Below, piece by piece: positions 31,566 through 43,386 of a stretch of 64,000 nt of DNA (the stretch's first letter is position 1; each line of letters begins with the position of its first letter). The notes under the pieces were generated by a model. That model was not told the origin of the DNA. It was given only the letters and a program-made list of their open reading frames with translations, and ran no database searches. This DNA comes from Doryteuthis pealeii (taxonomy: Eukaryota; Mollusca; Cephalopoda; Myopsida; Loliginidae), in the NCBI GenBank assembly GCA_023376005.1, contig CM042139.1:140538980-140602979 (forward strand), written 5' to 3'. A program made the translations under genes and the position numbers.

Positions 31566-33534
31566 TAAGTGTGAACATGTTTATGAATGCATAGTTATTT
31601 GTTGTGTTTCCTCATGTTATTTATATGTTCCACTATCTTACCAACATTTAAGCCAATCAGACACAATAAGTGCATTGACTTGTATTCAACCAAAAAGACG
31701 CCAGTGCTAATATTGTCATTCCTAAACTATTATGAACTCATTTGATATTTCTACGCTTACTTTAGTACGACAGAACGATAAATACACAGGTAAACATATA
31801 AGACAATCATGGTTCTCTTATCTGATAAGTAAAAATGTCTACGTATATTGTAAATAATCTTTCGTAGTTCAAAGTTCTATTAATTTTTTTTTCACTGGTC
31901 TTGGGCATTGTCTAATGATAGCAGAGCAACGTATAGTCGTATTCCAAAATATGTAACTATCAAAATCATATTTATATGAACTTTATCCGCAGTTAATTCG
32001 TTGAGTTTAAATTACATATCAAATGGAGTATAAGCTTGTTGAGAATAAGTAGATGTAAGGAGACCATCAGACGATATTGTAAAACGTGGGTTTATTAATC
32101 TATGTCAAGATCATCTATTTGACAAGTGTCTCTCTACAAGAGAGATGGTGATATCTAAAAGGAATTTTAGAACTCAGTATCTCCGTTTTCTTAAATCCAA
32201 ATAATATCAGGCTATGTTTAACATTAATATCATTGGTATATAAGTAGGCTGGCAGATTTATTATTTTTGATTTCGCAGCCTGGAGAAATTGAATATTCGG
32301 CAGACAGGGGCGAACGAAGGGTAGTCACGAACGGCTGGACCTGGAGTCAAACACGAGTTCAGATAACAGGAAGGTTAAATGAACGTTAGAGATAACGAGG
32401 AACTAAAGATAAAATATAACTTTATACCATTATCCCGAGTGGATCGGATTCAGTCTTCAACGATCTCTAATGAACAGTCCTATATTAGCCGGAGAATCCG
32501 ACATTGCTTGGGTTAAAAAGACTATACAAAAAGCACATTTTGTTAAAGATATAGTCTGGGCGTAATGGTTAACTTAGTAGACAGTGACATCGTAATAAGG
32601 CAGTTCGACCTCCAGTTAGACTATTACTTTAATTATCTGGTTAATAACATTAGTAAATATATCAATCCTCCACACCCACTCCCAATAAACCTACTCTTCT
32701 TCTGCCAGGGGTAGTTGAGTGAATGGATATCTCCTCAGAAATGCGTGGGCAGACACACGACTACTCTGGGTCGTCGCATCAGGTGAACTCAGTTGTTGCC
32801 CTGCGAACATTGGAGGGATAGACATGTAGAGTAAAGGCGCGAGCCAGCAGATAACGCACCAGACCGGAAGTTAGTATACGGGTAAATAGGCCTCACATCT
32901 GTAAATCGCTGCACTTCACTACCACCCGATGCAGTTGCTACTTTCGTTTCGAAAGTATTTTGAGTAAGGTCGGGTCATTCTATTATGCTTAAAAAAACGT
33001 TATTCTTATCTAATACAAACCGAAATATAGGATGAATTACTACTATTGAATACAACAATATTGTTAATGCGATTTCTTTAACAATATTAAATATCTATTA
33101 TATATTTACATAAGTATTTAGAGCTAATTGAGTTACATTAACTCAGGATTACAAGTTTTCATTTTTGTATCGGTTGTATTACTGGTTAGTTCTGCTAACA
33201 ATGCAAGATATTGCGGGTAATTTTGCTCACTACGACAAATTGAACTAATGGATTTGTGCCTGATTAGTTTCGATGAGTAAGCAGATTAGATTTTTCTAGA
33301 ATGTGATTGAAATCAAAACGGATTTATAGTAACCATAGCAAATATGTCTGACAGATGTTGATAGTCAGGCGTTTTTGCAAATTATTGCTCAGGAATCCAC
33401 GTTCGGTACTGAAATCTGTTATTAATGCTTATTGATGCATTTTTTTAACTACAAATGTAATAACTATTGTTGGAAACATTGTTAACAACTCGAAGAATGT
33501 CTTGAAAAGTTAATTTTGTGAAAAGCTATCAGCC

Positions 33535-33537
<3 letters not shown>
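31566..33537. other. No gene; one tRNA-like scrap
   Basis: At 32560-32640 'gggcgtaatggttaac' and 'gcagttcgacctcc' look like A and B boxes of a further tRNA-like unit. The remainder shows no coding or repeat signal. Confidence 0.45.

Positions 33538-33614
<77 letters not shown>
33538..33614. repeat. (CA)n-(TA)n compound microsatellite
   Basis: CA run then about 24 TA units. Confidence 0.95.
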
Positions 33615-33619
<5 letters not shown>

Positions 33620-35628
33620 CCAAATGAGTTGCTGGAAAAATAATTTGATTCGAGAACTGATGTTTTCATTTAGGAAAAATAGTTATATTGTATGACGTAT
33701 CTGGTACCTCTAAGATAGTGGGGGACATTCCTAAAATTAGGTAATTAAGCGAGTACATGGTACTATTATTATTTTTGTAATTTAACAATTGTAGTTCTTT
33801 TAGATAATAAGAACATAAATAAAATTATCATAATTAATTATTATTCCGATAACTACATTGCAATCTATTAGATTTCCATATTCCATAGCTGAACGAGCTA
33901 ACTTTATTAAATTGTTATATGACTTGATTAGTTAAAAAGCATTTTTTTAAATGACATGAATTGCATATACAAAATGACATAACTCATTTTAAATTATCTT
34001 AATCTATTATTTAGATATATGAATTAATCATTCATATTATATTTACATCTAGATAATAAATGTTAAGCTTAAGTAATAGGTATAAAGTACTTTTTCCAAT
34101 ATCACAATTTTTCCTTAAAGAACGTCCCACTTTTCGGCATACATGTCTGGTAAAAAAATGTTAATCTCCACTGAACTGTTAAGTTTTCTTAATATTCAGA
34201 TAATTCGAATCTCATTCTATATAATTAATTCCTATTTTCTTTTGGACTGAGTTATCTCAGTTTTTTATCTTCCTGTTCGTTCAAAGTCACTCGTCATTTT
34301 TAAACCCTGAGACCGCCATTAGCACCATCATGGCGGCAATATCCTCGGCTAATGACTTACACCAAGTACGATTTAATTTGACTTGGAATTTTGCTCTACT
34401 TAATTATCATTGGAAATAATAATAATTATCTTGATAGAATCAGCAGACTTATTATCAGATTTTCTTTCATGCGTCATAGATGAACTTCAAATTAACATCT
34501 GACACTCGCATTGATTCTGCTGGATTTGATAAGCCTCCAAACAGAGAAACCAACGCACACATAATGCTGTCTTTAAACCTGTGTGCTTAAATGCAAATTA
34601 GAAACACACAGATGAATGGCGATAAGTTTTTTTTCCTGTATTTTTCTTAGTGATATTACTACGACTGATCGATAGTATGTAGTGTATTAAATGAATCTGC
34701 ATATACATTATTTTACATCGTCACTTTTTAAATTTATATAGTCCATACTGATGTACATACAAATGTTCGAAATGTTTTATATGGCCGATGATACATAAAC
34801 ATATATTTAATCAGATTAATTGTAACGATGAATCATGTAAAATTATACAAGTCAATTGTGTTATAATCTTATGGGCCATTCTTTAATTTTTAAGCAAGAG
34901 TGCTTGTTCAGCGGAAATCCGTGGTAATCCTCTTATAAAGAATCCTCAGTATTGTAAGTTCCTTTGTCAATGGTTTGCAAGTGGACCATGAAAGTATCGG
35001 TGTTTAAGTAGTGAATCAGCCACGCATTATGGTTGTTGATTGGCTGGAGGAATACACCACGTGACCTCGCCCAATCTATAAATTTAGGTGGGGAATTGTA
35101 GCACACCTTATATCACGAAAGATTCCAACAAATTTGTTACAATTCATGAGAGGTGATGAAATGTGAACAGACCTGCAGCAAGGAATATATAAATTGAGGT
35201 CTGTTAACTTTAAAATCAGGGAGTCCGCGAAAATTAATGGTGACGGTTATAACCTTTTGATTCCTTGAAAACTCGACGTGACAGAAACGTGCGCATAGTT
35301 TAGAGTTCGATTCTACCCATCTTTGAGAGAGTGTAGACGTATTGTTAGTTCCGGGTCTGTCTCTTCCCTTTGGCGGAATAATCAATATGGGCTAATAAAA
35401 CTTGATCAAGAATAAACAAGATCTTGTGGTTGTTAAATAATTAAGACAATGATCAGCTCAGCCCAGCAGAGAATTAGCAAGGAAGTAAATCAACTCTCAG
35501 CTGATAGAAGTCAAGCTGGCGGCTCGATAAGATAGAAGAAGCATGTAACCAGCAATTATTATATCCCATCAGAAAACACGGAGTAACACATACATATATA
35601 CGCGCATGCGCAACCACAAACATTAATT

Positions 35629-35631
<3 letters not shown>
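33615..35631. other. No gene seen
   Basis: About 2 kb of AT-rich sequence with no motif that I recognise. The open frame at 35137-35385 on the minus strand resembles no known family. Confidence 0.45.

Positions 35632-35664
<33 letters not shown>
35632..35664. repeat. (TA)n microsatellite
   Basis: Uninterrupted TA run. Confidence 0.93.
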
Positions 35665-35665
<1 letters not shown>

Positions 35666-35689
35666 GCAACCTCTCCTAATAAGTAGGGT

Positions 35690-36115
35690 GTGAAACAAGG
35701 TCAATTTCTTAAGCGGAGTCTAACAGGTTTGAATTCAGAGTTTTCCTTTTCCTAGGCTGTTTACCTAAGCACGATTAAAGAGCCTACTCTACCTATTTAC
35801 CCATAGCTGGAGGGAGAATAGTTGGACGAATACCTCTGTCAAATACAAACAGCCTACAATGATAATCATTAAACAACAGTACCTCCAAATTTTATATAAA
35901 GGCGTATTTTTATAACGGTTATCGTCGTATGAAATGGAATTTGCAACCCGAATTCGAATCTTGGACGAATATTTTTGCGTTTTATAGGTAAAGGTATGAG
36001 TCCATCTATTCCTCAAACTGCTACTTGAGCATATTGTGCTATTTAGCATTAGTTAGGTAACCAGTCTACGAGAAGAAAAATCTCTGAATTCAAACCAACT
36101 TTTCTCGAATTCATT
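35690..36115. mobile_element. Two SINE family B copies in opposite orientation
   Basis: 35690-35860 is an inverted copy ('gcggagtctaacaggtttga', 'ggagggagaatagttggac'). From about 35890 a plus-strand copy starts with a tRNA-like head ('aacggttatcgtcg', B-box-like 'gaattcgaatcttgg') and ends near 'ctctgaattcaaacc'. Together they form a head-to-head inverted pair with a ~30-bp centre. Confidence 0.6.
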
Positions 36116-36160
36116 GGATACACACATTCATACACTAAATTCGTTAATGCTGAGGGTTTC

Positions 36161-36610
36161 CCTTCATGGTGTAATGGTTATCACGCTAATCTCTGAGATC
36201 CATGACTACTGAATATAGCGTTTGATACTGTCGGAATGCCCCGTACTCTTAGCAAATGGGTATGTTAAAAATGGGTGTCCCATCATGGTGTAATGGTTAA
36301 TAAGCCAGATTCGAAGATCCCTTACTACTTAATATTGAGTTCGATCATCGCCGGATACTTGTGATTAGAGTCACGTCCTACCCGCGGTAAACGGGTTAAG
36401 TAAAAAGGGCACTCCATCGTTTTGCAATGCTTAGCAAACCTTTCTCGTAGATTCATTACTACTAAATAACGAGAACATGTTCTGTCACCACTTATCCGTG
36501 GTGAACAGATGGGTAAATACCCACTACTGAATAGCGAGTTCGATCCTTGCTTGATACTCTATATCTGCGCTCTTCTGTCACATCATACCCGTGGCATACG
36601 TACTGATCTG
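36161..36610 (+). repeat. Tandem array of tRNA-like units, family C
   Basis: Three heads and a fourth partial unit follow each other at ~110-135-bp spacing. Unit 1 has 'atggtgtaatggttatcacg', unit 2 'atggtgtaatggttaataag' with a B-box-like GAGTTCGATCATCGCC, unit 3 a decayed head, and unit 4 a B-box-like GAGTTCGATCCTTGC. Each head is followed by a shared tail ('cacgtcctacccgcgg' type). The A box resembles tRNA-Gln/Glu-type sequence. Arms do not pair well enough to be functional tRNA genes. Confidence 0.75.
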
Positions 36611-37135
36611 AAATGTTTATCATGAGAAACTGTGCTAGAAAAGCGAGGTCAAGTGTGGATATTATTCTCACTTCAGGAAATAATAATGGTTTGAATTTGA
36701 TTTTCTGGGCATCAACCAGTGAACTGTATTGACGAAGAAATAGGACTTGGGCAAAGGCGACATTAAATGTTGAAAAGCTATGTTTATATAGTAGAATTAC
36801 GACGTAATTTGGCATCGGTTAATGACAACGGATTTAACTTGCTCTAGCCAAGAGAGAAGAATATTAATAAGACCCTGCTGAGCCTTATAGGAAGCAGTGT
36901 AGTGCAATTAACGGAATGCAGATAACATAATTAGGTAGGTTCGAAGTGAGAGGGAACATTTGTACGTCATCACATTTATTAATTAGGAGAAAATATGATT
37001 ATGTATATTCATCTACAGAAAATTCACATATCAACACTCATATATAAGGAATTTACACTTGTAAAAGGGGTGAAAACATACATATATGTATAAATGTAAT
37101 TACCTAACACAAATGCATGTGTATGAGCGTGTTTA
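36611..37135. other. No gene seen
   Basis: No motif recognised. Confidence 0.45.
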
Positions 37136-37136
37136 T

Positions 37137-37198
<62 letters not shown>

Positions 37199-37236
37199 CG
37201 TGTGTGTGTGTGTGTGTGCGCGCGAGCGTGTGTGCG
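37136..37236. repeat. (CA)n-(TA)n-(GT)n compound microsatellite
   Basis: CA, TA and GT runs in order, roughly palindromic as a whole. Confidence 0.95.
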
Positions 37237-37438
37237 TAAGATAATCATAATGACTGCTAAGTAAGGGATGATTTTATTTGGGATCATCGAAATCTCACTG
37301 TACAATCATACTGTATACTATTGTAGGTGCAATTATATATACTCATACAAGGATTTTTATAAATCCCTAAGAGAGCTCAATGTATATTAAACAATAAATT
37401 AATTTAAGAAAAAAAAAGAAAATAGAAATAAACACACA

Positions 37439-37441
<3 letters not shown>

Positions 37442-37487
<46 letters not shown>
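37442..37487. repeat. (TA)n microsatellite at the LINE 5' end
   Basis: TA run directly upstream of the LINE insertion. Confidence 0.95.
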
Positions 37488-37490
<3 letters not shown>

Positions 37491-37658
37491 GTTACAGGTG
37501 ATAAGCCCTTTCTCGTTTGGCGTAGACTTGGGCGCTAGGGGCGACCTCCGTTGGTGGGAGAGATGTCATCATATCACTGAACAGCTACCGCCCACCTCAA
37601 GCTGGGCAGCCATCAGTCAATTAGGTGCTGTCCCGCCACAACCTGCCTACTTCATTGG

Positions 37659-38744
37659 GTGCGTGTAGCTAAGGGATTTATCCTAACAAGCGGGTTGCAA
37701 ACATATGCACCAAACAAAACGAACAAAACTAAGACTCTTACATTACGCCTCGGGTGCTGGAATGTTAGGACAATGACACCCGGACAAACTGTCAACGCCA
37801 AAATGGATATAAGAGATGCCTGCAAAACTGCAGTCATCAATAAAGAACTCTTGAAGAGAGAAGTTGACATCTCTACTCTTCAAGAAACCCGACTTCTCTC
37901 GTCAGGCTCATTGAAAGAAAGAGACTACACCTTTTTCTGGCAAGGGAAACCTCCTGGTGAAACCAGAGAGCATGGAGTTGGCTTTGCAGTCAGGAACAAT
38001 TTACTGGGAGCAATAATACCACCTACAGGTGGCTCAGAGAGAATTTGGACCCTCCGCCTGAACTCTTCGATAGGACCTGTCCACCTGGTTAGTGTATACG
38101 CTCCAACACTTAGCGCCCCTCAAGAAACAAAGGACAAATTTTATGATGAGCTTGAGTTGATTGTAAAAGATCTCCTCAAACGAAATCAACTTTACCTTCT
38201 TGGTGTCTTTAATGCGGGAGTTGGTGCTGACCACGATTCCTGGCCATCTTGCTTGGGTTATCATGGCATTGGTAGAAGTAATGAGAATGGACAAAGTCTC
38301 CTTGAGTTCTGCACATACGACAATCTATGCATCACCAACTCATATGTTCAGTCCAAACCTCGTCACAAAGTTTCCTGGGGACACCCACGATCAGGCCACT
38401 GGCACCAGTTGGACCTGATCATAACGCGGCGTTCCGACCTCAAAAGTGACCTCCAAACCCGTACCTTTCACCGCGCAGACTGTGACTTGGACAACTCCCT
38501 CGTCTGCTGTAGAGTGAAACTGCAAATGAAAATTTTCGACAGAGTCAAATGGACCCCTCGTGTGGATAGTGCCAAAGCAGCTGACCCAACCAAAGCTGTT
38601 GCCTTCCTCTGTGCCCTAGAAGAGTCTCTCCATCACCTACCACAGTGCTGCTCTGCCCAGCAATATTGGGATGGCCTACGGACCACCATCCATAACACAG
38701 CCCTGGCAGTTTTTGGCAAAAGAGTGCGTAGGTCAAATGATTGA
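37659..38744 (+). pseudogene. LINE apurinic-like endonuclease domain
   Basis: The EEP-fold endonuclease would nick the target to prime reverse transcription. Seen in order: LRLGCWNVRT (residue 30), LQETRL (E76), SVYAPTLSAP, LGVFNAGVGADHDSW (residue 181), KVSWGHPRSGHWHQLDLI and RADCDLDNSLVCC (residue 272). The family norm at the fourth motif is GDFN, and Val183 replaces the catalytic Asp. The last motif is normally DTDHSL, and Asn279 replaces the catalytic His. A TGA at 38742 replaces the Trp expected before FEANDS. The frame begins with GTG and the first ATG is residue 39. Confidence 0.88.
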
Positions 38745-39573
38745 TTCGAAGCCAATGACTCTGTATTGACACCAATCTTGGAAGAAAAAAATATAGCTTT
38801 CATTAATTACAAATCTGTGACGAATGACAAGAATTTACATGCCCTTAGAGCTTCAAGTAAGAAGCTACAACAAACTGCACGTCGCTGTGCTAACAGTTAC
38901 TGGCTACAGCTTTGTAGCAGCATTCAATCAGCTGCTGAGTCTGGTAATATCAAAGGCATGTACGACGGCATAAAAAAGGCGCTTGGACCATCACATCGCA
39001 AAATCGCTCCTCTGAAATCAGCCTCAGGAGAAATCATAAAAGATCGATCTAAACAACTTGATCGCTGGGTAGAACATTACTCAGAACTCTACGCCAGCGA
39101 CAACACCGTTTCTGATGCAGCTCTACGTCATGTTAGAGAGACAAACAGTAGAAGAAGAGCTAGATAAGGAACCTACAACTGAAGAACTTTGCATTGCCAT
39201 TGACAGACTAAATTGTGGCAAATCACCTGGCAGTGACGGAATCAGAGCTGAAATCCTTAAGAGTGGGAAGCCTGTTCTCCTGGAAAAACTCCACAAGCTC
39301 CTCTGCCGATGCTGGAGTGAAGGGGTTATCCCACAAGACATGTTTGGGATCTTCTTTTCCCTCCTTCTGTGCCAGGCTTTTGTTAAAACAACAGAAGGGG
39401 TCTACCTTCACACAAGGACAGATGGAAATCTGTTGAATCTCAGCCGTCTAAAAGCCAAAACAAAGGTCAAGCAATTTGTCATTCGGGACATGCTATTTGC
39501 TGATGATGCAGTAGTGGTAGAACACTCCCAGGAAGACCTGCAAACACTCATGGACCATTCTACCCAAGCCTAG
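38745..39573 (+). pseudogene. LINE reverse transcriptase, broken
   Basis: In frame after the TGA: FEANDSVLTPILEEKNIAF, ARRCANSYWLQLCSSIQSA and WVEHYSELYASDN. A frameshift near 39140 leads to EELDKEPTTEELCIAID, GKSPGSDGIRAEILKSGKP and CRCWSEGVIPQDM. The next residue is FGIFFS, which in intact relatives lies well over 100 residues further on. Palm motifs A and B are therefore lost by a deletion that keeps frame. Motif C remains as MLFADDAVVVEHS, and the frame ends at TAG (39571). Confidence 0.85.
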
Positions 39574-39599
39574 CCAGGACTTCAGCCTGGTCATTAGTA

Positions 39600-40350
39600 T
39601 AAAGAAACCATCAACAGCTATACCCTGGAAGCCGTAATCACCTTCGACTACCTTGGATCCACCATCACAGACAACCCATCACTTTATACTGAACTCAGTT
39701 GCCGGATCGGAAAAGCTGCCTCAACTTTTGGGAAGCTCATAGCAAGAGCGTGGGACAACAGCAAGCTCACTATCCGTACAAAGGTACAAGATCGGCGGCT
39801 ATATAACTTCTACCTTTGTTGCCTTAGACGTGTACTGGGCATCACGTGGAGGGACAGGATCACTAACACCACAGTCCTAGAGAGAGAGCTCAACTCCCCA
39901 GCCTGTACTCTCTACTGAGACAACGTCGTCTCCAATGGTTGGGTCATGTACGTCGGATGGATGATGGACGAATCCGGAAAGACATCCTCTATGGAGAGCT
40001 TACGTCTGATAAAAGACAGATTGGTCGCCCCCAGCTGTGATTCAAGGATGTCTGCAAAAATGATCTCAGGTGCTTTGGCATTGTCCCTTCCAGCTGGGAA
40101 AATTTGGCTCAAGACCGCCCTCGGTGGCGGCAGAATCTCCATAGAGGACTGTATGTGTCAGAAGTCACCCTGATACAAAATCATGACGCTCAGAGGTCCA
40201 GAAAAAAGCAACGGCAACAAAGCATCGGAACATCATCATCTACAGGGATAACCTTCAAATGCAAAATCTGTGGTCGAGAATGTTTTTTCAAACATCGGAC
40301 TTCACAGTCACAGGAGGCGCTGCAACTTCAGCGGCACTTTATCATAGTCT
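39600..40350 (+). pseudogene. LINE C-terminal region with C2H2 zinc finger
   Basis: Frameshifted remnants read TFDYLGSTITDNPSLYTELS, then RIGKAASTFGKLIARAW. A second shorter deletion follows, then CCLRRVLGITWRDRITNT. Scraps of the conserved tail (DESGK, LYGEL-like) follow. The end reads TFKCKICGREC, a one-base slip, and NIGLHSHRRRC, which together make a CX2C...HX3-5H/C finger typical of this LINE family. Confidence 0.75.
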
Positions 40351-40366
40351 TTCGAGACTGAATCGG

Positions 40367-40367
<1 letters not shown>

Positions 40368-40446
<79 letters not shown>
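40368..40446. repeat. (TA)n-(GA)n compound microsatellite at the LINE 3' end
   Basis: TA run passing into GA. Confidence 0.95.
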
Positions 40447-40448
<2 letters not shown>

Positions 40449-41424
40449 AGAGAGAGATAGGGAATGAGAGTGAGAGAAAGACAGACATACAGACAGATTG
40501 GTGACGATTGATGAATTGTAGGCTAAACTAAGGAAAAAGTAAAATAACACTGACTTCTCACTTTATCAGATATTTTTACTAAAATATATGGAAATATCTT
40601 TAATTACTATAAATTAGATTTATTCAAATCATTGCTGGGATAGTTGTGAATCATGCCCAGGATCTAACAAACACATTCGGGAGTTCTCTTTTTATCAAAA
40701 TGAACGGAATTATTCTTCCGAGCTGTCGTACCTTCGTAATCGCCATCAGAATCATTCAACTCATTTCAAATCATCTGCACTCTTTTGATATTGAAACCCA
40801 AATCTTCGTTTTGGAGCATGAATACCAAGCAGTACAGCGTTTCATTTCCAAATTGAATTGTGTAAACGTGCAGGTTTCTGTACAGGCAGTCCTCAACTGA
40901 CACCACTTTGCTACACAAAAACTGACACATACAAAGCGCATACAATTTAAAATATATAATGTTTGTGTATTCTGTTTTGGAAATTATAAAACTGATTGAT
41001 CTCTAGAGGTTTTGTTATTTAAACAAAAAGATTATCTTTGTTAATTGTAATGTGGAGATTTTATGATCTGTGTTCTATCATTTGAGAAATCGAGGTCAAT
41101 ATACTGTGAATGTGTCGGACGTTGACTTTCTATCTTATTTCCTGTGGTGAGTTGAATAAATATGTGAGTCTCATAATGAATAAAGCATTTACTTTTCCCC
41201 ATCATTTTAATCCGACCTATTTCCTTGTCAATAATATATATTAGTCGTGAATATTAATCCCAGAGATAAATATTATATGAATTAAACATTTCAGCTCATA
41301 TTATGAGTAAGAATTATGATAAAAACTTGCTGATGTAGAATCACGTATAGCATAAACCAAAATAAGAAGGTGCATTTGTGTGTATTTGTATCTACTTGTG
41401 TCTGTTCATGTGTGATCTATCGTG

Positions 41425-41425
<1 letters not shown>
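40447..41425. other. No gene seen
   Basis: An open frame at 40646-40900 has no recognisable domain. Confidence 0.45.
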
Positions 41426-41505
<80 letters not shown>

Positions 41506-41546
41506 TTCTAAGGAAGAGCTTCCAAGTTCATTCTCACTCCGTTTAT

Positions 41547-41631
<85 letters not shown>

Positions 41632-41633
41632 TT

Positions 41634-41680
<47 letters not shown>
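41426..41680. repeat. Two (CA)n-(TA)n compound microsatellites
   Basis: 41426-41500 and 41548-41680, separated by 47 bp of unique sequence ('gcacttctaaggaagagct'). The second TA tract has two interruptions. Confidence 0.95.
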
Positions 41681-41704
41681 ACAATATAGTGTGCCATATT
41701 AATA

Positions 41705-41827
41705 AATGTATAATTCTCAATATCATTGATAGAACATGCATAAGGGTATTGTAGTCATCAAATCAAGTAAACGGTACTTGGTGTTTCTGACAGTTTCTCG
41801 TCTATGCGATTTTCAAACCAAGTTGAC

Positions 41828-41830
<3 letters not shown>
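41705..41830 (+). repeat. Dispersed repeat F, copy 2
   Basis: Second copy of the repeat at 7934-8075: 'tcaatatcattgataga', 'ttctgacagttt' and 'tatgcgattttcaaac'. A (TA)n tract and an intact hammerhead on the minus strand follow at once. Confidence 0.6.
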
Positions 41831-41831
<1 letters not shown>

Positions 41832-41901
<70 letters not shown>

Positions 41902-41902
41902 G
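41832..41902. repeat. (TA)n-(GA)n compound microsatellite
   Basis: About 27 TA units followed by GA. Confidence 0.95.
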
Positions 41903-41913
41903 GTAATAGGGTA

Positions 41914-41959
41914 AACTATAGACACGTGTTTCGAGGTATCACCTCTCATCAGTATAGTT
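41914..41959 (-). ncRNA. Hammerhead ribozyme, fully conserved
   Basis: The minus strand has stem I AACTATA with TATAGTT (7 perfect pairs) and core CTGATGA. Stem II is GAGGT/ACCTC (5 pairs) with a GAT loop. GAAAC follows, stem III is the palindrome ACACGTGT, and the cleavage triplet is GTC before TATAGTT. All invariant positions are present and stems I and II pair perfectly. This is the best hammerhead in the window. Confidence 0.92.
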
Positions 41960-42120
41960 ATACGATTTTTAGCAGCTGCCTCTGGCTGGGTTCGAGACGC
42001 GAACGAACTTACGCTTGCCATCCAGAGTCAGTCGCCAAGTATAGCAGGCTATTTAATCGCTATATTTCTAAGGGGAAATGACCTTCACCTAGAGTTCTCA
42101 AACTTTGTAAACAAAGTGAG

Positions 42121-42128
<8 letters not shown>

Positions 42129-42154
<26 letters not shown>

Positions 42155-42162
42155 CTGTTTGT

Positions 42163-42257
<95 letters not shown>

Positions 42258-42263
42258 CGTGTG
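42129..42263. repeat. (GT)n microsatellite
   Basis: Long GT run with CT and GC variants at its ends; a short TA run precedes it. Confidence 0.96.
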
Positions 42264-42808
42264 GTAAAGAAAAGAAAATTGGGCGGTTATAAATCCATTT
42301 CTACCCACAGGTAAGTATGTATACCTATGTGTTTCATCAAACTGCTAACTTTATTAAACATATTAAACAGAAATCCATGGGGTTTTATATATATATATAT
42401 ATCTTTTTCTGGGAAATTCTGAAGTTTTGGTGTCAGTTGTTCTCATCGCCTTAGTAGCGGCGTTTACGACTACGGATCAATTAAGCAGTTTGTGGTAATG
42501 GAGGTCAATATGGTTGTCCACTCAATAAATAAATTCTCTTTTTAAAGGATCGGACATCGTGCACTACCATCTCTTGAATTTTTAATTTTTTGTTATCCTG
42601 CTGTCATTTTCAGAGAACCATTTCTTTCCAGGTGTTTTACATCTCCCCCACAAAAAACCCTCATGAATCGCAATATAATTTAGATTTAACAATAGATTAA
42701 ACTATCAATTAAAATAAGTTAAGCATTAAGGTAAAATATCAATAGATGAAATTTCCTGTCTATAAATAAAGGCATACATATATACGCATATGCACATCCA
42801 CATATCTT

Positions 42809-42812
<4 letters not shown>

Positions 42813-42866
<54 letters not shown>

Positions 42867-42868
42867 AA
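42813..42868. repeat. (TA)n microsatellite
   Basis: TA run with one break. Confidence 0.95.
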
Positions 42869-42934
42869 CACGTGCATACACACATAGCAATAGCATATTC
42901 TTTACAGATCACTACCGTCCCTCAAAATCCTCTA

Positions 42935-43215
42935 ACCCCAACACAAGAACCTTTCCTCTCGCTGGAGATCCACAGGGTTTGATGCAAATATGACATAGGA
43001 AAGAAGTCCTTCCCACTGAATCGGATGGATCAGATGATAAAATTTGATGCTTATGTACCACCATATGTCTCTTTATACCAGAAGCCGACTTAAAAACTTT
43101 GTTACAGATTGCACAAGACACATTGTTTGTTCCTGAAGTGTGCATCAATTGTCCCTGATGAGATTTCCTATGATTGACATATCCGGCTTTAAAAAGCAAA
43201 AACCGTTCAGATGTT
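42935..43215 (-). pseudogene. LINE C-terminal C2H2 zinc-finger tail
   Basis: The minus strand reads FKAGYVNHRKSHQGQ, then VSCAICNKVFKSASGIKRHM with VVHKH, then FLCHICIKPCGSPA. That is one finger end, one complete CX2CX12HX3H-type finger and one broken finger. The phrases 'AGYVNHRKSH' and 'SASGIKRHM' are typical of the tail of an APE-type LINE in molluscs and other invertebrates, not of a host transcription factor. It is 5' truncated, and the last finger is interrupted by a short deletion or frameshift before RGKVLVLG. No sign of a host exon (no splice sites with matching phase). Confidence 0.65.
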
Positions 43216-43309
43216 TGATATTTACACACATAAAGAACATACACACATATACACATATATACACCTATACCCATACATGCATAAACATATACATATGTAG
43301 ATATAACTA

Positions 43310-43333
43310 TGCATATATATATATATACGCATA

Positions 43334-43384
<51 letters not shown>
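43310..43384. repeat. (TA)n microsatellite
   Basis: TA tracts with CA/GT interruptions bordering the palindrome. Confidence 0.93.

Positions 43385-43386
<2 letters not shown>

Larger units (their letters stand above)
37488..40365 (+). mobile_element. APE-type LINE with C2H2 tail, internally deleted
   Basis: Lies between two (TA)n tracts. It has a short 5' UTR (37488-37660), endonuclease, reverse transcriptase and a terminal zinc finger, the layout of the large single-ORF LINE often annotated 'craniofacial development protein 2-like' in animal genomes. About 2.9 kb remains. Most of the reverse transcriptase palm is missing between 39342 and 39343. Confidence 0.85.

Noticed and set aside
36270..36345. 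Functional tRNA gene
   Set aside because: A and B boxes are present but the acceptor and anticodon arms do not pair, and the unit repeats in tandem with heavy divergence.
42912..43274. Host C2H2 zinc-finger gene exon
   Set aside because: Finger phrases match LINE tails, the last finger is broken, and no splice signals frame it.
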